DNA from: TA-21 sp036557405
Lineage (GTDB): Archaea > Thermoproteota > Nitrososphaeria > Nitrososphaerales > Nitrososphaeraceae
Direction of reading: 5' to 3'
Assembly: GCA_036557405.1 (NCBI GenBank)
Contig: DATBHO010000022.1
Location: 1 to 19,684, forward strand
DNA length: 19,684 nt
Below the pieces are notes generated by a model. That model saw nothing but the letters and a program-made list of their open reading frames with translations. It had not been told where the DNA came from and did no database searches. The position numbers and the translations under genes were made by a program. Of the stretch, positions 1 through 8,175 are shown in pieces; the first letter of the stretch is position 1, and each line of letters opens with the position of its first letter.

Positions 1-336
1 ACAAGAAGCAATTATTTATACTTAAAATAACCAGAGATTCCTCTGACAGGTGGAGTCACGTCAGTGTCTACTGGTAATTAATCTTGATGGGCAGAATGGA
101 GCTTCCAAAGAAGAATTACTTGAGACTGAACATCAACTATAAATTTGCTACCAGCCATAACAGCATTGTCGCTTATAATCCTGCAGTGTTCTCACGGGTA
201 ACTGAATATACCAAAATGTTTAACCTGAAGAGGCTCTTTTAATCAGCCGGTATATTTTTCTTCACATTTGATAAAAAATACAGTTTGTAAAAGCCTGTAT
301 ATGATAGTATTTTTGAAATCCCATAAAGGAATTTTG
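1..336. other. Left-edge gene-poor stretch
   Basis: No recognisable gene lies here. The longest candidate is a 51-codon frame at 87-242 on the + strand, starting with ATG and ending in TAA. Its product is basic with no motif I recognise, it has no clear ribosome binding site, and an in-frame stop lies 12 nt before the ATG, so it may be the tail of an older gene. A TATA-like box near 249-257 (GGTATATTTTT) is the likely promoter of the RTX-like gene that follows. Confidence 0.35.
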
Positions 337-984
337 ATGATGAATTTGCGTAGTCACAGAATTGTGGGCCTAGTTATGCTTGTCTCTATTCTTTTTTTAT
401 CATCTTATCATCTCATAACAAGTGCCGAAACCACTATGTGTGAAAATGGAAAAAGGACCTGCAAGGGTACGGACGGGATGGATGTTCTGATAGGTAATAA
501 GGGAACAAATAGAATTAATGGTCTTCAGGGAAGTGACTATATTCTTGGACTGTCAGGTAATGATCATATAATTGGTTATAATGGGACTGATTCCTTGATT
601 GGGGGAACGGGTGATGATGTAATTCACGGGGGTGGCAGTGATGATGCAATAATAGGTAACACCGGTAACGATAACATTACGGGTGGATTAGGTGCCGACG
701 AAATAATAGGAGGAGAAGGAAATGATACTATTTTGGGAGGTGCTGGTCCTGATACTATTATTGCGGGACAAGGTGATGACTTTATTGTAGGTGGTCACGG
801 AGCTGATGAAATAAGTGGTGGACCAGATGACGATATAATCTATACTTCAGATAAGAATACAACGGAGTCAGACGGTGCCAAGGATATCGTCAATTGTGGG
901 GAAGGCAAGGACAATGCATGGATAAATACTAGCATTGACAAAGATGAGGTGAGTGCTGACTGTGAATTTATTCACAGGGGATAA
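337..984 (+). CDS. Secreted RTX-like calcium-binding repeat protein
   Basis: The product is a 215-residue exported protein built almost entirely of RTX (hemolysin-type) nonapeptide repeats, which fold as a parallel beta-roll that binds calcium between turns. A signal peptide (basic MMNLRSHR, then a hydrophobic core, cleavage probably after ITSA) occupies about the first 30 residues. About a dozen repeats of the GGxGxDxxx type follow, for example GGTGDDVIH, GGEGNDTIL and GGHGADEIS. The tail after the roll contains two cysteines (VNCGEGKD and SADCEF) that could form a disulfide. The frame is open from a TTG at 268, but I chose ATG 337 because AAAGGA sits at a good distance before it and the signal peptide then begins correctly; ATG 340 is equally possible. 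A surface or adhesive role is inferred from the family. No type I secretion genes are nearby, and the Sec-type signal makes RTX-toxin export unlikely. Confidence 0.85.
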   Translation: MMNLRSHRIVGLVMLVSILFLSSYHLITSAETTMCENGKRTCKGTDGMDVLIGNKGTNRINGLQGSDYILGLSGNDHIIGYNGTDSLIGGTGDDVIHGGGSDDAIIGNTGNDNITGGLGADEIIGGEGNDTILGGAGPDTIIAGQGDDFIVGGHGADEISGGPDDDIIYTSDKNTTESDGAKDIVNCGEGKDNAWINTSIDKDEVSADCEFIHRG

Positions 985-1279
985 GAGAATTTATCTATTT
1001 TAGTAATAAATGACGACATTAGAATCAAGAAGAGGAATTAATCTTAAGATAATATCCAATTACATAGATTGTCAAAAAAACAATAGATCTTTTTGAATTT
1101 AGTCTGAAAAGTGCTTAAAAATGAAGCAAGGCAAATACTTGCAGTACGGATACTTACCAAATTAACCTCTTTTTTTACTTTAGTGAATACTTAAAATATA
1201 GTATGGGGGCAGATTGTGGACTAACCAGATTTTGCTGTATAATATAAGTTTATATCGTTATTCGAGTGCAGTAGGATAA

Positions 1280-2770
1280 TTGTACTCATTACCGTTTGAG
1301 ATATTACAAAACACAATGATAGGCATGGAAATAACTTCGGTACAAATAGATAAGAAAATTCAAAGACTTGGAAGAGGATTATCCAATAATCGAGACCCAG
1401 ATTTGATGCTTTCTTACTTGCCTGTAGTCCTATTTTGCATGATCTTTTTATTTTTTGTACCAGAACACCCAATACATGGTCAAAATCAAAGTGTGAATGT
1501 AACTGATACCACTAACCAATCCACTACTCCCGTAACCCAACCTATACTAACTGACACTAATCTGAGGATAGAAGAGGTAGCAGAGGGATTTGATTTTCCA
1601 ACAAGTGTGGATTTTTTGGGAAAAAATGATATCATATTGCTAGAAAAGAATACAGGGAACGTAATAAGATTATTGAATGGTAACGTAACCCATCAACTTA
1701 CGCACATCGATGTGTCATTCAGAGATGAACGAGGATTATTAGGATTGGCATTACTAGAAAATGGTAGTTCAAACGCAAAAAATACTTTTGTTTTCGTATA
1801 CTACACCCACTGTCCAAAGAAATCGGGACAGGCACAAAATTCTCAAAATTGTGGAAATTATGTATATAGATATAGACTTGATACAAATAATTATACACTC
1901 ACAGATGCCAAGTTAATACTGAGTTTACCTGCTTTACCAGGGCCAAGTCACAATGGGGGCAAACTTCTGATGGATAAGGAGAAAAATCTTTTTGTTACTA
2001 TCGGTGATTTACAACCAACAGCATATAATCAGAACGTTATGGGTTATGATACCAAAGCACAGAATATTATGAATGGTACCGTTGCTGATGGTCGAGCAGC
2101 AATTCTGAGGATAACTCCAGATGGCAGGCCAGTGGGAAAGGGTATTTTGGGCGATGTTTATCCTCTTAATATATACTATGCATACGGAATAAAAAATAGC
2201 TTTGGCATAGGAATTGATCCGCTAACGAATAACCTGTGGGAAACAGAGAATGGGCCACAATTCGGAGATGAAATTAATTTGGTCGAACCGGGTTTCAATA
2301 GTGGATGGGAAAAAGTACAAGGAATTTGGAAATTAAACCAAACAAGAGATAAGGAAGCGGTATATAAAGTATCAGATAAAGGGGTAGAGCTAGTTGATTT
2401 TGATGGTAAAGGGCATTATAGTAGTCCAGAATTTGTCTGGGACAAAACTGTGGCACCTACTGCTTTAGTATTTTTAGATTCAAGTAAACTTGGTAAACAA
2501 TATCAAAATGATATTTTCGTGGGCTCGGTAAAAAATGGGAGAATCTACCATTTCGATCTTAGTAAAGATAGAAAATCACTATCTCTGTCAGATGATCTTG
2601 CGGATAGGATGTTAAGCAAGAAGGACGATGCTAGTAAGATAATATTTGGAAAAAATTTTGGAATAATTACTGATTTAAAAGTTAGTCCCTATGATGGCTA
2701 TTTATATGTGGTATCAGGGATCAAAAGCAACGATAAAGGGGTAATTTATAGAATAGTTCCCAAGTCCTAA
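1280..2770 (+). CDS. PQQ-dependent sugar dehydrogenase-like secreted beta-propeller
   Basis: This is a 496-residue protein of the soluble glucose/aldose sugar dehydrogenase family (Gdh/Asd, six-bladed propeller using PQQ to oxidise sugars outside the cell). Visible family marks: ERGLLGLAL at residues 150-158; SHNGGKLL at 223-230, whose His224 matches the catalytic base; GRAAILRITPDG at 271-282; YGIKNSFGIGIDP at 302-314; a GDEINLVEPGFNSGW block at 329-343; and a late VGSVKNGRIYHF blade. A hydrophobic export or anchor segment lies at about 44-60, followed by an Asn/Thr-rich linker. The position that is usually Arg before Asn (YGxRN) is Lys305 here. The start is uncertain: TTG 1280 lies about 28 nt after a TATA-like box (near 1249-1256), which fits a leaderless transcript, while ATG 1316, 1325 and 1406 are in-frame alternatives that all keep the hydrophobic segment. 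The real substrate is unknown, and PQQ use is inferred from the family. Confidence 0.85.
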   Translation: MYSLPFEILQNTMIGMEITSVQIDKKIQRLGRGLSNNRDPDLMLSYLPVVLFCMIFLFFVPEHPIHGQNQSVNVTDTTNQSTTPVTQPILTDTNLRIEEVAEGFDFPTSVDFLGKNDIILLEKNTGNVIRLLNGNVTHQLTHIDVSFRDERGLLGLALLENGSSNAKNTFVFVYYTHCPKKSGQAQNSQNCGNYVYRYRLDTNNYTLTDAKLILSLPALPGPSHNGGKLLMDKEKNLFVTIGDLQPTAYNQNVMGYDTKAQNIMNGTVADGRAAILRITPDGRPVGKGILGDVYPLNIYYAYGIKNSFGIGIDPLTNNLWETENGPQFGDEINLVEPGFNSGWEKVQGIWKLNQTRDKEAVYKVSDKGVELVDFDGKGHYSSPEFVWDKTVAPTALVFLDSSKLGKQYQNDIFVGSVKNGRIYHFDLSKDRKSLSLSDDLADRMLSKKDDASKIIFGKNFGIITDLKVSPYDGYLYVVSGIKSNDKGVIYRIVPKS

Positions 2771-2947
2771 TTTTAGAATTTTAGATTCTTTTATTATTTA
2801 TCGGCGATATTTGTGTTTCCAAATGAATTTAAATTTGTGAATACCTAAGAGCAGTACGTTATTTCTTTTCCATTAATAATATTGATTGGTAAACAATCCT
2901 GTAGTTTCTATTTTGAATCATCAATTTTGAAGCATCTTACCAATCAA

Positions 2948-2964
2948 AAATGTTATATACGGCA
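2948..2964 (+). promoter_or_regulatory. TATA-box promoter of the metallophosphoesterase gene
   Basis: TGTTATATACGG is centred about 35 nt before the ATG at 2992, as expected for an archaeal promoter with a very short leader. No SD sequence lies at a normal distance, which fits a nearly leaderless message. Confidence 0.45.
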
Positions 2965-2991
2965 TCATCCGAGGTTAAATTCTCTAATTAA

Positions 2992-3999
2992 ATGACCTAT
3001 AATAAAGTCTTAGAACAATTGGCAAAAGATTATGCTGCTTCCTGCTCTCTGACTTTCTGTTTTATTTTCTTTTTATTTTCGAGTTTGTATTTCATTTGTT
3101 ATGCCGATAGTGACGAAGACCCTTTTATGTCAAAAAGGTTTCAAAAATTTAATTTTGTTACTGCCGGTGACTTTGGATGCGGTGATGAACCTAATAGAAC
3201 AATAGATGGAATGAAGAAGAAAAACCCAGAGTTAGTTATAGTACTCGGAGACCTATCGTATAACAAATCTGCTGCATGTTGGCTAAATTCTATTATTCCA
3301 TTAGATAACAATGGTAGGGTAAAAATAGCATTCGGGGAACATGATATAGACAGAAAGTTGATCAGGTATAATAGTTACATGAATCATTTCAATCTAACCA
3401 AGCCATATTATTCATTTAACTATCAAAATGTTCATTTCTTAGCGTTGGCCACAGCCAAGAATTCTATCATCCCATACAGAAACGGATCGGAGCAGTATAA
3501 TTTCGTTCAGGAGGATCTAAAGAATACTCGTAATAATAAGAGCATTGACTGGATAATAGTATACACGTTCAGACCCCTTTACTCCTCCGTTACAGAACAT
3601 TACGGAGATGACGTATTACCAAGAACATTTCATATGTTGTTTGACAAATATGGGGTTGATGTTGTTCTACAAGCACATAACCACAATTATCAGAGAACGT
3701 TTCCATTAAGATATAATGAAAGTTCATTCTTTCCACAATATCATCCTATTATTACTGATAAAGATATGTCAGAATATAAAGATCCAAACGGAACACTATT
3801 TCTAACTGTAGGAACAGGAGGAGAAAGACTATACAACTTCACTGGAACAGTACCATATATAGCAAACCAATTTGTAAGTCATGGATTTATCAATGTCGAT
3901 ATAGCTAGTTCTAAAAAAGAACTGACCCTATTGGGAACATTCTACGAGAACACGAATTTGAATAAAATAGACCATTTCATTATTACAAAGGAAAAATAA
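2992..3999 (+). CDS. Secreted purple-acid-phosphatase-like metallophosphoesterase
   Basis: A 335-residue calcineurin-like metallophosphoesterase closest in motif order to purple acid phosphatases, which hydrolyse phosphate esters with a two-metal centre. Residues 17-38 are a hydrophobic signal or anchor, so the enzyme should act outside the membrane. Metal motifs in order: GDFG (Asp60), GDLSY (Asp87, Tyr90), GEHD at 115-118, YTFRPLYSS at 191-199, AHNHNYQRT at 228-236. Compared with plant PAPs, Asp60, Asp87, Tyr90, His229 and His231 are kept. The Asn ligand of GNHD is Glu116, and the His of the VxxHRP motif is Phe193, so the second metal site differs. The ATG at 2992 gives a short leader behind a TATA box. 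A decayed paralogue lies at 5590-5830. A role in phosphate release is inferred from the family; the substrate is unknown. Confidence 0.8.
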   Translation: MTYNKVLEQLAKDYAASCSLTFCFIFFLFSSLYFICYADSDEDPFMSKRFQKFNFVTAGDFGCGDEPNRTIDGMKKKNPELVIVLGDLSYNKSAACWLNSIIPLDNNGRVKIAFGEHDIDRKLIRYNSYMNHFNLTKPYYSFNYQNVHFLALATAKNSIIPYRNGSEQYNFVQEDLKNTRNNKSIDWIIVYTFRPLYSSVTEHYGDDVLPRTFHMLFDKYGVDVVLQAHNHNYQRTFPLRYNESSFFPQYHPIITDKDMSEYKDPNGTLFLTVGTGGERLYNFTGTVPYIANQFVSHGFINVDIASSKKELTLLGTFYENTNLNKIDHFIITKEK

Positions 4000-4384
4000 T
4001 TGTTGGAATATTATAACAGGTTTATCAATTCAATCCATTTTTGGTTATTATCTAGTCCCATTTTTGGGAATGGGAGAATTGATTTCAATCATCTAATCAA
4101 ATAAATCCCTCATGGGCCTTGACTGTGCATCTCCTTTTCCCAAATTTTCCAAATTAAGAACTTTTTCAATCATAGACAAAAGGTTATAATGACGAGGGTA
4201 AACAGCTAGTGGTATCAAAGTGGAAAAGGTAATAGAAAACATCAATTTTAAAAAATTTCGACGGGATATTTTTCCTTCCTATCGTAATCATCCTGTGACG
4301 AGTTATGAGTCACAAGATTAATTTTAGCGTCTTTTATTTTATAAATCTATGCCGATCAACTATTTCATTCAATAATCATAATAA
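4000..4384. other. Convergent intergenic region with hairpin
   Basis: This 385-base gap lies between the 3' ends of the metallophosphoesterase (+) and the first NHL gene (-). I find no gene in it. The only structure is a perfect hairpin at 4056-4075: TCCCATT and AATGGGA around a six-base loop. It has no following T-run, so it is not a classical terminator. The rest is AT-rich with no long open frame. Confidence 0.4.
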
Positions 4385-5449
4385 TTAGCCTACTGGTTTG
4401 AATACTTGTATTCTATTATTACCCCTGTCAGAAACGTAAATATTACCAGCAGAGTCAATAGCGAGGTGTTCTGGGTCAATAAGTTGACCGGGCTCCTTTC
4501 CAAGCGTCCCTACCTTCGTTATAAAGTGACCAAACTTGTCGAATTTCTTTATAGATGGTTGCAAGGTACATCCTGGATCCGATTGAGGGTCGTTCACATA
4601 GACATTATCAAATTTGTCTAATGCTAGATGTTCCATGTGACAAAATTGAGAGGTTCCATTTCCTAACGAACCCCACATTAACAATGACTTTCCGGTCGAA
4701 TCAATTTTTTGAACTCGTTCATTTCCTCTTTCAGTAACGTAAAAGTCGCCATGAGAATCGATATCAATTGTAGTTGGAAGATTGAATTCTCCTGGCTTAT
4801 AACCGGGTTTTCCATTTCCAAAGCTAGTCACATAGGTTCCATTAGTAAAGAATTTTTGAATACGATTGTTCTTTGAATCCGCCACGTAAACATACTTGAG
4901 CTCCTTATCCACCACTACGTGTCTCGGATTATCAAATTGTCCTGGTCCGCTTCCTTTAGTCCCGAATTTTAAAATAAAGTTGCCATGAGCATCGAACTTT
5001 TGAATCCGATGATTGGCTCTATCAGCTAGCCAAACGTTTCCAGCATTGTCTACATCAATACCATATGGAACATGCATCTGCCCGCTGCCATTGCCTAGAA
5101 TACCCCACTTGAATAGAAATTTGCCATTCTTATCGAAAACCTGAATACGATTACCATCTCTATCTACGGAGTATAGATATTTTTCGTCGTTACTAAAATC
5201 CAAATCGTGTGGACGCTTAAACTGTCCGTCATTAGTTCCTTTCGAACCCCAAACTTTGACTACTTCATATTTAGTAGAGTTTTGAAAGGAATGCAAGGAA
5301 CTTGGATTTGAACTATTTCCTATAGCTTGAATCGGGGTTGGTGCGAACGTTAAGGTAGAATACACTACACTACATTGTAAAGATACTAAGTATACAGTAA
5401 CAAAAAAGGCAACTAATACTCCCCTTCCACAATTCAATATGAGCACCAA
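4385..5449 (-). CDS. Secreted six-blade NHL-repeat protein
   Basis: A 354-residue exported beta-propeller made of NHL repeats. An N-terminal signal peptide covers about residues 1-31 (hydrophobic VLVAFFVTVYLVSLQCS core), followed by a Ser/Asn-rich linker to about 60. Six repeats follow, each with the pattern WGxxGxxxGQFxxP, then xxIDVDxxGNVYVxDxxNxRIQKFD. The fifth blade carries an insertion with two cysteines (residues near CHMEHLAL and PGC) that may pair. NHL propellers usually bind proteins or other ligands rather than catalyse; some are lyases of the streptogramin (Vgb) type, but no catalytic set is recognisable. The start is TTG 5449, with GTG next to it at 5446; a TATA box at 5468-5476 puts the transcript start at or near these codons, so the message is probably leaderless. 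An internal 296-bp piece of this gene is duplicated at 18391-18686, and a second family member lies at 10735-11706. Confidence 0.85.
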   Translation of the reverse strand: MVLILNCGRGVLVAFFVTVYLVSLQCSVVYSTLTFAPTPIQAIGNSSNPSSLHSFQNSTKYEVVKVWGSKGTNDGQFKRPHDLDFSNDEKYLYSVDRDGNRIQVFDKNGKFLFKWGILGNGSGQMHVPYGIDVDNAGNVWLADRANHRIQKFDAHGNFILKFGTKGSGPGQFDNPRHVVVDKELKYVYVADSKNNRIQKFFTNGTYVTSFGNGKPGYKPGEFNLPTTIDIDSHGDFYVTERGNERVQKIDSTGKSLLMWGSLGNGTSQFCHMEHLALDKFDNVYVNDPQSDPGCTLQPSIKKFDKFGHFITKVGTLGKEPGQLIDPEHLAIDSAGNIYVSDRGNNRIQVFKPVG

Positions 5450-5467
5450 ATATAGGAAAATAATCTG

Positions 5468-5477
5468 TTTTATAAAT
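5468..5477 (-). promoter_or_regulatory. TATA box of the first NHL gene
   Basis: Read on the - strand, TTTATAAAA is centred about 25 nt before the TTG/GTG start at 5449/5446. That spacing puts the transcription start on the initiation codon itself and suggests a leaderless message. Confidence 0.45.
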
Positions 5478-5519
5478 ATAGTCTTTATTCTTAGAAATCA
5501 GGGTAATATTTTTCTGAGA

Positions 5520-5534
5520 AAAACCTATATAAAG
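5520..5534 (+). promoter_or_regulatory. TATA box in front of the phosphoesterase remnant
   Basis: AACCTATATAAAG on the + strand is a strong archaeal TATA match and faces the decayed metallophosphoesterase copy that begins near 5590. It may be the promoter kept from the gene before it decayed. It also lies back to back with the promoter of the - strand NHL gene. Confidence 0.4.
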
Positions 5535-5589
5535 TGGAAAGAAATATATGAGATAACTATAATCTCGACTGCCTAATCATCATGATTTT

Positions 5590-5830
5590 ATGGATAAGCA
5601 GAAAAATTTTTTGTTACTGCTGGTGACTTTGGTTGTGATGGAGAATCCAATTGAACAATAGGTAGAGTAATAAAGAAAAACCCAGAGTTAGTTATATCAC
5701 TCGGCGATACTTCATATAAAGAATCTGCTTTCTATTAGTTAAATTCATTTATTCCTAATCCGAAGGGCATTTCTAATTTCGAATTTCTTTCATGGTAACG
5801 AAAATGCTGTTAGATCGATGAATTCTAAGC
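5590..5830 (+). pseudogene. Decayed metallophosphoesterase copy
   Basis: This is a broken relative of the gene at 2992-3999. From 5607 the translation reads FFVTAGDFGC, matching residues 54-63 of the intact protein (NFVTAGDFGC). It then meets a TGA and resumes in frame with IKKNPELVISLGDTSY, matching MKKKNPELVIVLGDLSY, and then ESAFY, a TAG, and LNSFIP (intact: SAACWLNSIIP). So two metal-binding motifs, GDFG and GDxSY, are still readable between stops. The ATG at 5590 is out of frame with the homologous part, indicating an extra indel near the start. After about 5770 similarity fades; a possible FHGNEN near 5790-5807 in another frame may be the remains of the third motif. Positions 5830-6240 hold nothing I can assign. 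Confidence 0.75.
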
Positions 5831-6240
5831 GATTAGGGCCTATAACTAGGAATGGTGATTTAAAATACTAACATCATATGCTAGAGGAACCGCGTCACCT
5901 GTAAATTCATCTGGATTCAAGTATTCAAAGATACTCAAATGTTACTGAAGTTTATGCAAAATTAACTATTTCCCATTCAGTTATTGAATTTGGATTAATG
6001 GTTATGACCCTGTTTATCCTATAAAAAGGACCCGCATTCATAAGAAATTAAAATCAATTCAAGGCAGCGTACAATATATTACTTAAATACTCAACTTGAT
6101 CCCATATTGGATGCTCATTTTGGAATAAATTTTATTTCGGAATTCATAATAGACCGAGATAATTTTTTGATGACACAAATCTACCTAGCTTAACATACAT
6201 AATCGAAATTTAAATAACTGAAAAAACAAAATTATCATTA
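5831..6240. other. Unassigned decayed stretch
   Basis: No open frame with coding character or family motif was found here. The distal half of the decayed phosphoesterase would be expected in this place but cannot be recognised. Near the right end, ATTTAAATA at 6208-6216 is a plausible TATA box for the small CxxC protein that begins at 6241. Confidence 0.3.
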
Positions 6241-6462
6241 TTGGCTTCTAAAACAGTAATGGATCATGCTAAAAATTTAAAGGAGATTGATAGAATATTT
6301 CTAATTTGCGATCAGTGTCTCTGGAACGTCACATGTCTCAATAGATTATATCTATATGATATACTTGGAACCAATAACATATGTCCAGTTTGCAATCAAA
6401 ACCAGTTGTCAAGTTTCCCTGTAAAACCAGAGGATTCATTTAAGTTCACTTACTCCCGATGA
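6241..6462 (+). CDS. Small zinc-ribbon-like CxxC/CxxC protein
   Basis: A protein of up to 73 residues with two CxxC knuckles, CDQC at residues 24-27 and CPVC at 49-52, separated by 21 residues. This is the layout of a zinc ribbon. No other domain is present, and the protein is too small to suggest an enzyme. Zinc binding with a role in protein or nucleic acid contacts is inferred only. The frame begins with TTG 6241, which lies about 29 nt after a TATA-like ATTTAAATA and could be a leaderless start; ATG 6259 is the alternative and keeps both knuckles. It stands alone in a gene-poor stretch with remnants on its left side. The closing region (PVKPEDSFKFTYSR) has no motif I know. Confidence 0.6.
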   Translation: MASKTVMDHAKNLKEIDRIFLICDQCLWNVTCLNRLYLYDILGTNNICPVCNQNQLSSFPVKPEDSFKFTYSR

Positions 6463-7202
6463 GGGAGAACGGCTAAATGGGGAAATGAAAAACAAATAAG
6501 ATTCTTCAGACTTTTTTATAGCTCAACTCTTGATAAATTAAATTTTAAAGTATTTCAAGATCCTTGCATGAATTAGACTATCCTAAAATTTGTTAGCTAA
6601 ATGTTACCTAATGATAGGAGCAAACATTTTTTTTTAGGTTTTAAATGATTTAGATGAGGTGGAGCACAAATCCATAATGACTATTTAGAAATCATTGCAA
6701 ATCTACAACTGATAGGAGGTAATGAATCGAAGATAATGGCTTTAAGTATAGTCCGTAATGTCCGATCAGTTGTAATTATAACTAACGTGAAAGTGACATT
6801 TAAAATCGATGATAGGGGTAAAAAATCCCAGATTAGAATTCCATTTTGCAAGATTAGTCATTTAATTTCCGCTTTACATCTACCGATCATCCACCTGCTA
6901 ATTGCAATTAAATCCAAAATTATCTTCCAGTTCGCTCGGATATGCGATGATATTCCTCCAAACTCATGTGTCATGTAGAAATTATTACAAGTTCAAAAGT
7001 GCTCGTTAGTATAATCCAATGTCATATCATAATAATTTTATCAAATTTGTTCAACAATGAAAGAAGCGAATAAAGGTAGTAAATTCAGTTCAACAGACAG
7101 TTAGAATAATTTGGAGCTGTCTTTGTCCTCAAAAGATCCTAGACTGACATTTCTTGCCTAATTTATAATATTTATCTCAAGGCTGGTGTATAATATCACT
7201 AA
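6463..7202. other. Gene-poor region with unrecognised open frame
   Basis: This 740-base stretch has no gene that I can name. One + strand frame stays open from about 6661 to 6978 (an 80-codon ORF from ATG 6736). A good SD-like AGGAGGT at 6714-6720 stands before it, but 15 nt from that ATG and only 1 nt from an ATG at 6722 that opens a four-codon frame. The product has no motif and its composition is Ile-rich like random AT-rich DNA, so I do not call it a gene. TTTATAATATTTA near 7162-7175 is the probable promoter of the small gene at 7203. Confidence 0.3.
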
Positions 7203-7349
7203 ATGGCTGACGCGTTGATTTCATATGTCATCGTGACTGGTGTCTTTATTGCACTTGTTGCAATTTTATTTGCATCAAGAGCTAAGAGCGTCGGTAAGAA
7301 GGAAACTCTAGTAGGGACTACAGAGGAAATCAAACATTCACCTGCTTAA
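7203..7349 (+). CDS. Small single-helix membrane protein (48 aa)
   Basis: An uninterrupted 48-codon frame from ATG to TAA that reads as a real micro-protein. A short N-terminus (MADALIS) leads into one hydrophobic helix (YVIVTGVFIALVAILFA, about residues 8-24), followed by a basic stop-transfer (SRAKSVGKKE) and an acidic/polar tail. The topology suggests N-terminus out and C-terminus in the cytoplasm by the positive-inside rule. Codon use is less AT-biased than the surrounding non-coding DNA. A TATA-like TTTATAATATT at 7162-7172 would give a leader of about 10 nt. I do not recognise the family. A small accessory subunit of a membrane complex is one possibility, but no partner gene is adjacent. 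Confidence 0.6.
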   Translation: MADALISYVIVTGVFIALVAILFASRAKSVGKKETLVGTTEEIKHSPA

Positions 7350-7578
7350 TAAGCTGAATAGACTTACTCTGCCCTAAAGGAAGACATGTCTATCTTAGGA
7401 TATGGAAGTAATATAAAGATGCATGTTCCTCTCTAATCCTATTAGTAGTAACAATAATTTTTATTAAAATATTCATTTGGATTAGATAATTTGTATTTCA
7501 AATTAAGAAGTTTGTTTAATTTGAATTTTGATAATAGGATTTAATGCTGCTAATTACCTTATACAATAGTTAATGCAG

Positions 7579-7872
7579 TTACTTTATATTTTCAACTATC
7601 TTTCGCGTCTCTTCCAAATTGAAAGCTTTAAGAGTTGTACTACGTATATTCCCCAATGATCCAGTACCTAGTAAGACAGACATCGCGTCATTGTCATTGG
7701 GTAATTCCACAATCAGGACCAAATCATATTGCCCAAAGGTATAAAATATGTCGGTTAACTTACCACCTTTCTTCTCAAGGTATGACCTAAAAGCATCTGC
7801 CCGCTTTATCGTGTCCTTTACGTTTCTAATTCCTTGATCAGTCCAATTTAACAATAGGATGTAGTGAGACAT
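7579..7872 (-). CDS. GYD-domain protein
   Basis: A 97-residue cytoplasmic protein of the GYD family, small ferredoxin-fold (dimeric alpha/beta barrel-like) proteins named after a conserved Gly-Tyr-Asp. The opening MSHYILLLNWTDQGIRNVKDT and the central GGKLTDIFYTFGQYDLVLIVELPND are typical; the motif reads GQYDLV here (residues about 47-52). The C-terminal part (TTLKAFNLEET) matches the usual final strand and helix. Members have no firmly established biochemical role; the fold suggests ligand or cofactor binding or a regulatory function. The ATG at 7872 is the only sensible start, and the length is standard for the family. It stands alone, 300 bases downstream of the DUF899 gene on the same strand. 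Confidence 0.85.
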   Translation of the reverse strand: MSHYILLLNWTDQGIRNVKDTIKRADAFRSYLEKKGGKLTDIFYTFGQYDLVLIVELPNDNDAMSVLLGTGSLGNIRSTTLKAFNLEETRKIVENIK

Positions 7873-8175
7873 ATCTAAAAGTAAATCAAGCTATTATTTA
7901 TGTCCATAGGTCCAATTAGTTAAGATTAGTAAGAAAATAGCTCTTACAAAGAGATTTATCACTTTCTTCGAATTTCTCCAGGTTTGACACGAGTTATTAT
8001 CCATATAGTACCCTACAGCCACGCTCTTGGTCATTACAAATTCCTGCTGACGTCTAAAATCCAAAACCCCTGTATAAATGCAGACCATATCATAAATGTC
8101 AATCCAAAATAGTTTTGTAAATCACAACTAATACCAAAGTGCTTGGAAATCAACTCTGACCCAATCTGGCGTCAT
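7873..8175. other. Intergenic region with doubtful small frame
   Basis: About 300 bases lie between the GYD and DUF899 genes. A 64-codon - strand frame at 7894-8088 has one possible hydrophobic stretch near its C-terminus but no motif, and is about as long as chance frames here. I see no convincing gene or strong structure. Confidence 0.3.

Noticed and set aside
268..336. TTG start of the RTX-like gene at 268
   Set aside because: It would place a long basic segment before the signal peptide; ATG 337 has an AAAGGA site and gives a normal signal.
4056..4075. Hairpin as an intrinsic terminator
   Set aside because: The stem is perfect, but no T-run follows, and archaeal terminators mostly depend on T-runs.
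4406..4737. Open frames on the + strand opposite the first NHL gene
   Set aside because: They are shadows of the NHL coding sequence; the opposite strand shows strong NHL repeats.
6736..6978. 80-codon + strand frame with a nearby AGGAGGT
   Set aside because: The SD is too far from this ATG and too near another ATG; no motif is found and the composition is like chance AT-rich DNA.
7894..8088. 64-codon - strand frame with a hydrophobic stretch
   Set aside because: No promoter or motif was convincing, and frames of this length are frequent here by chance.
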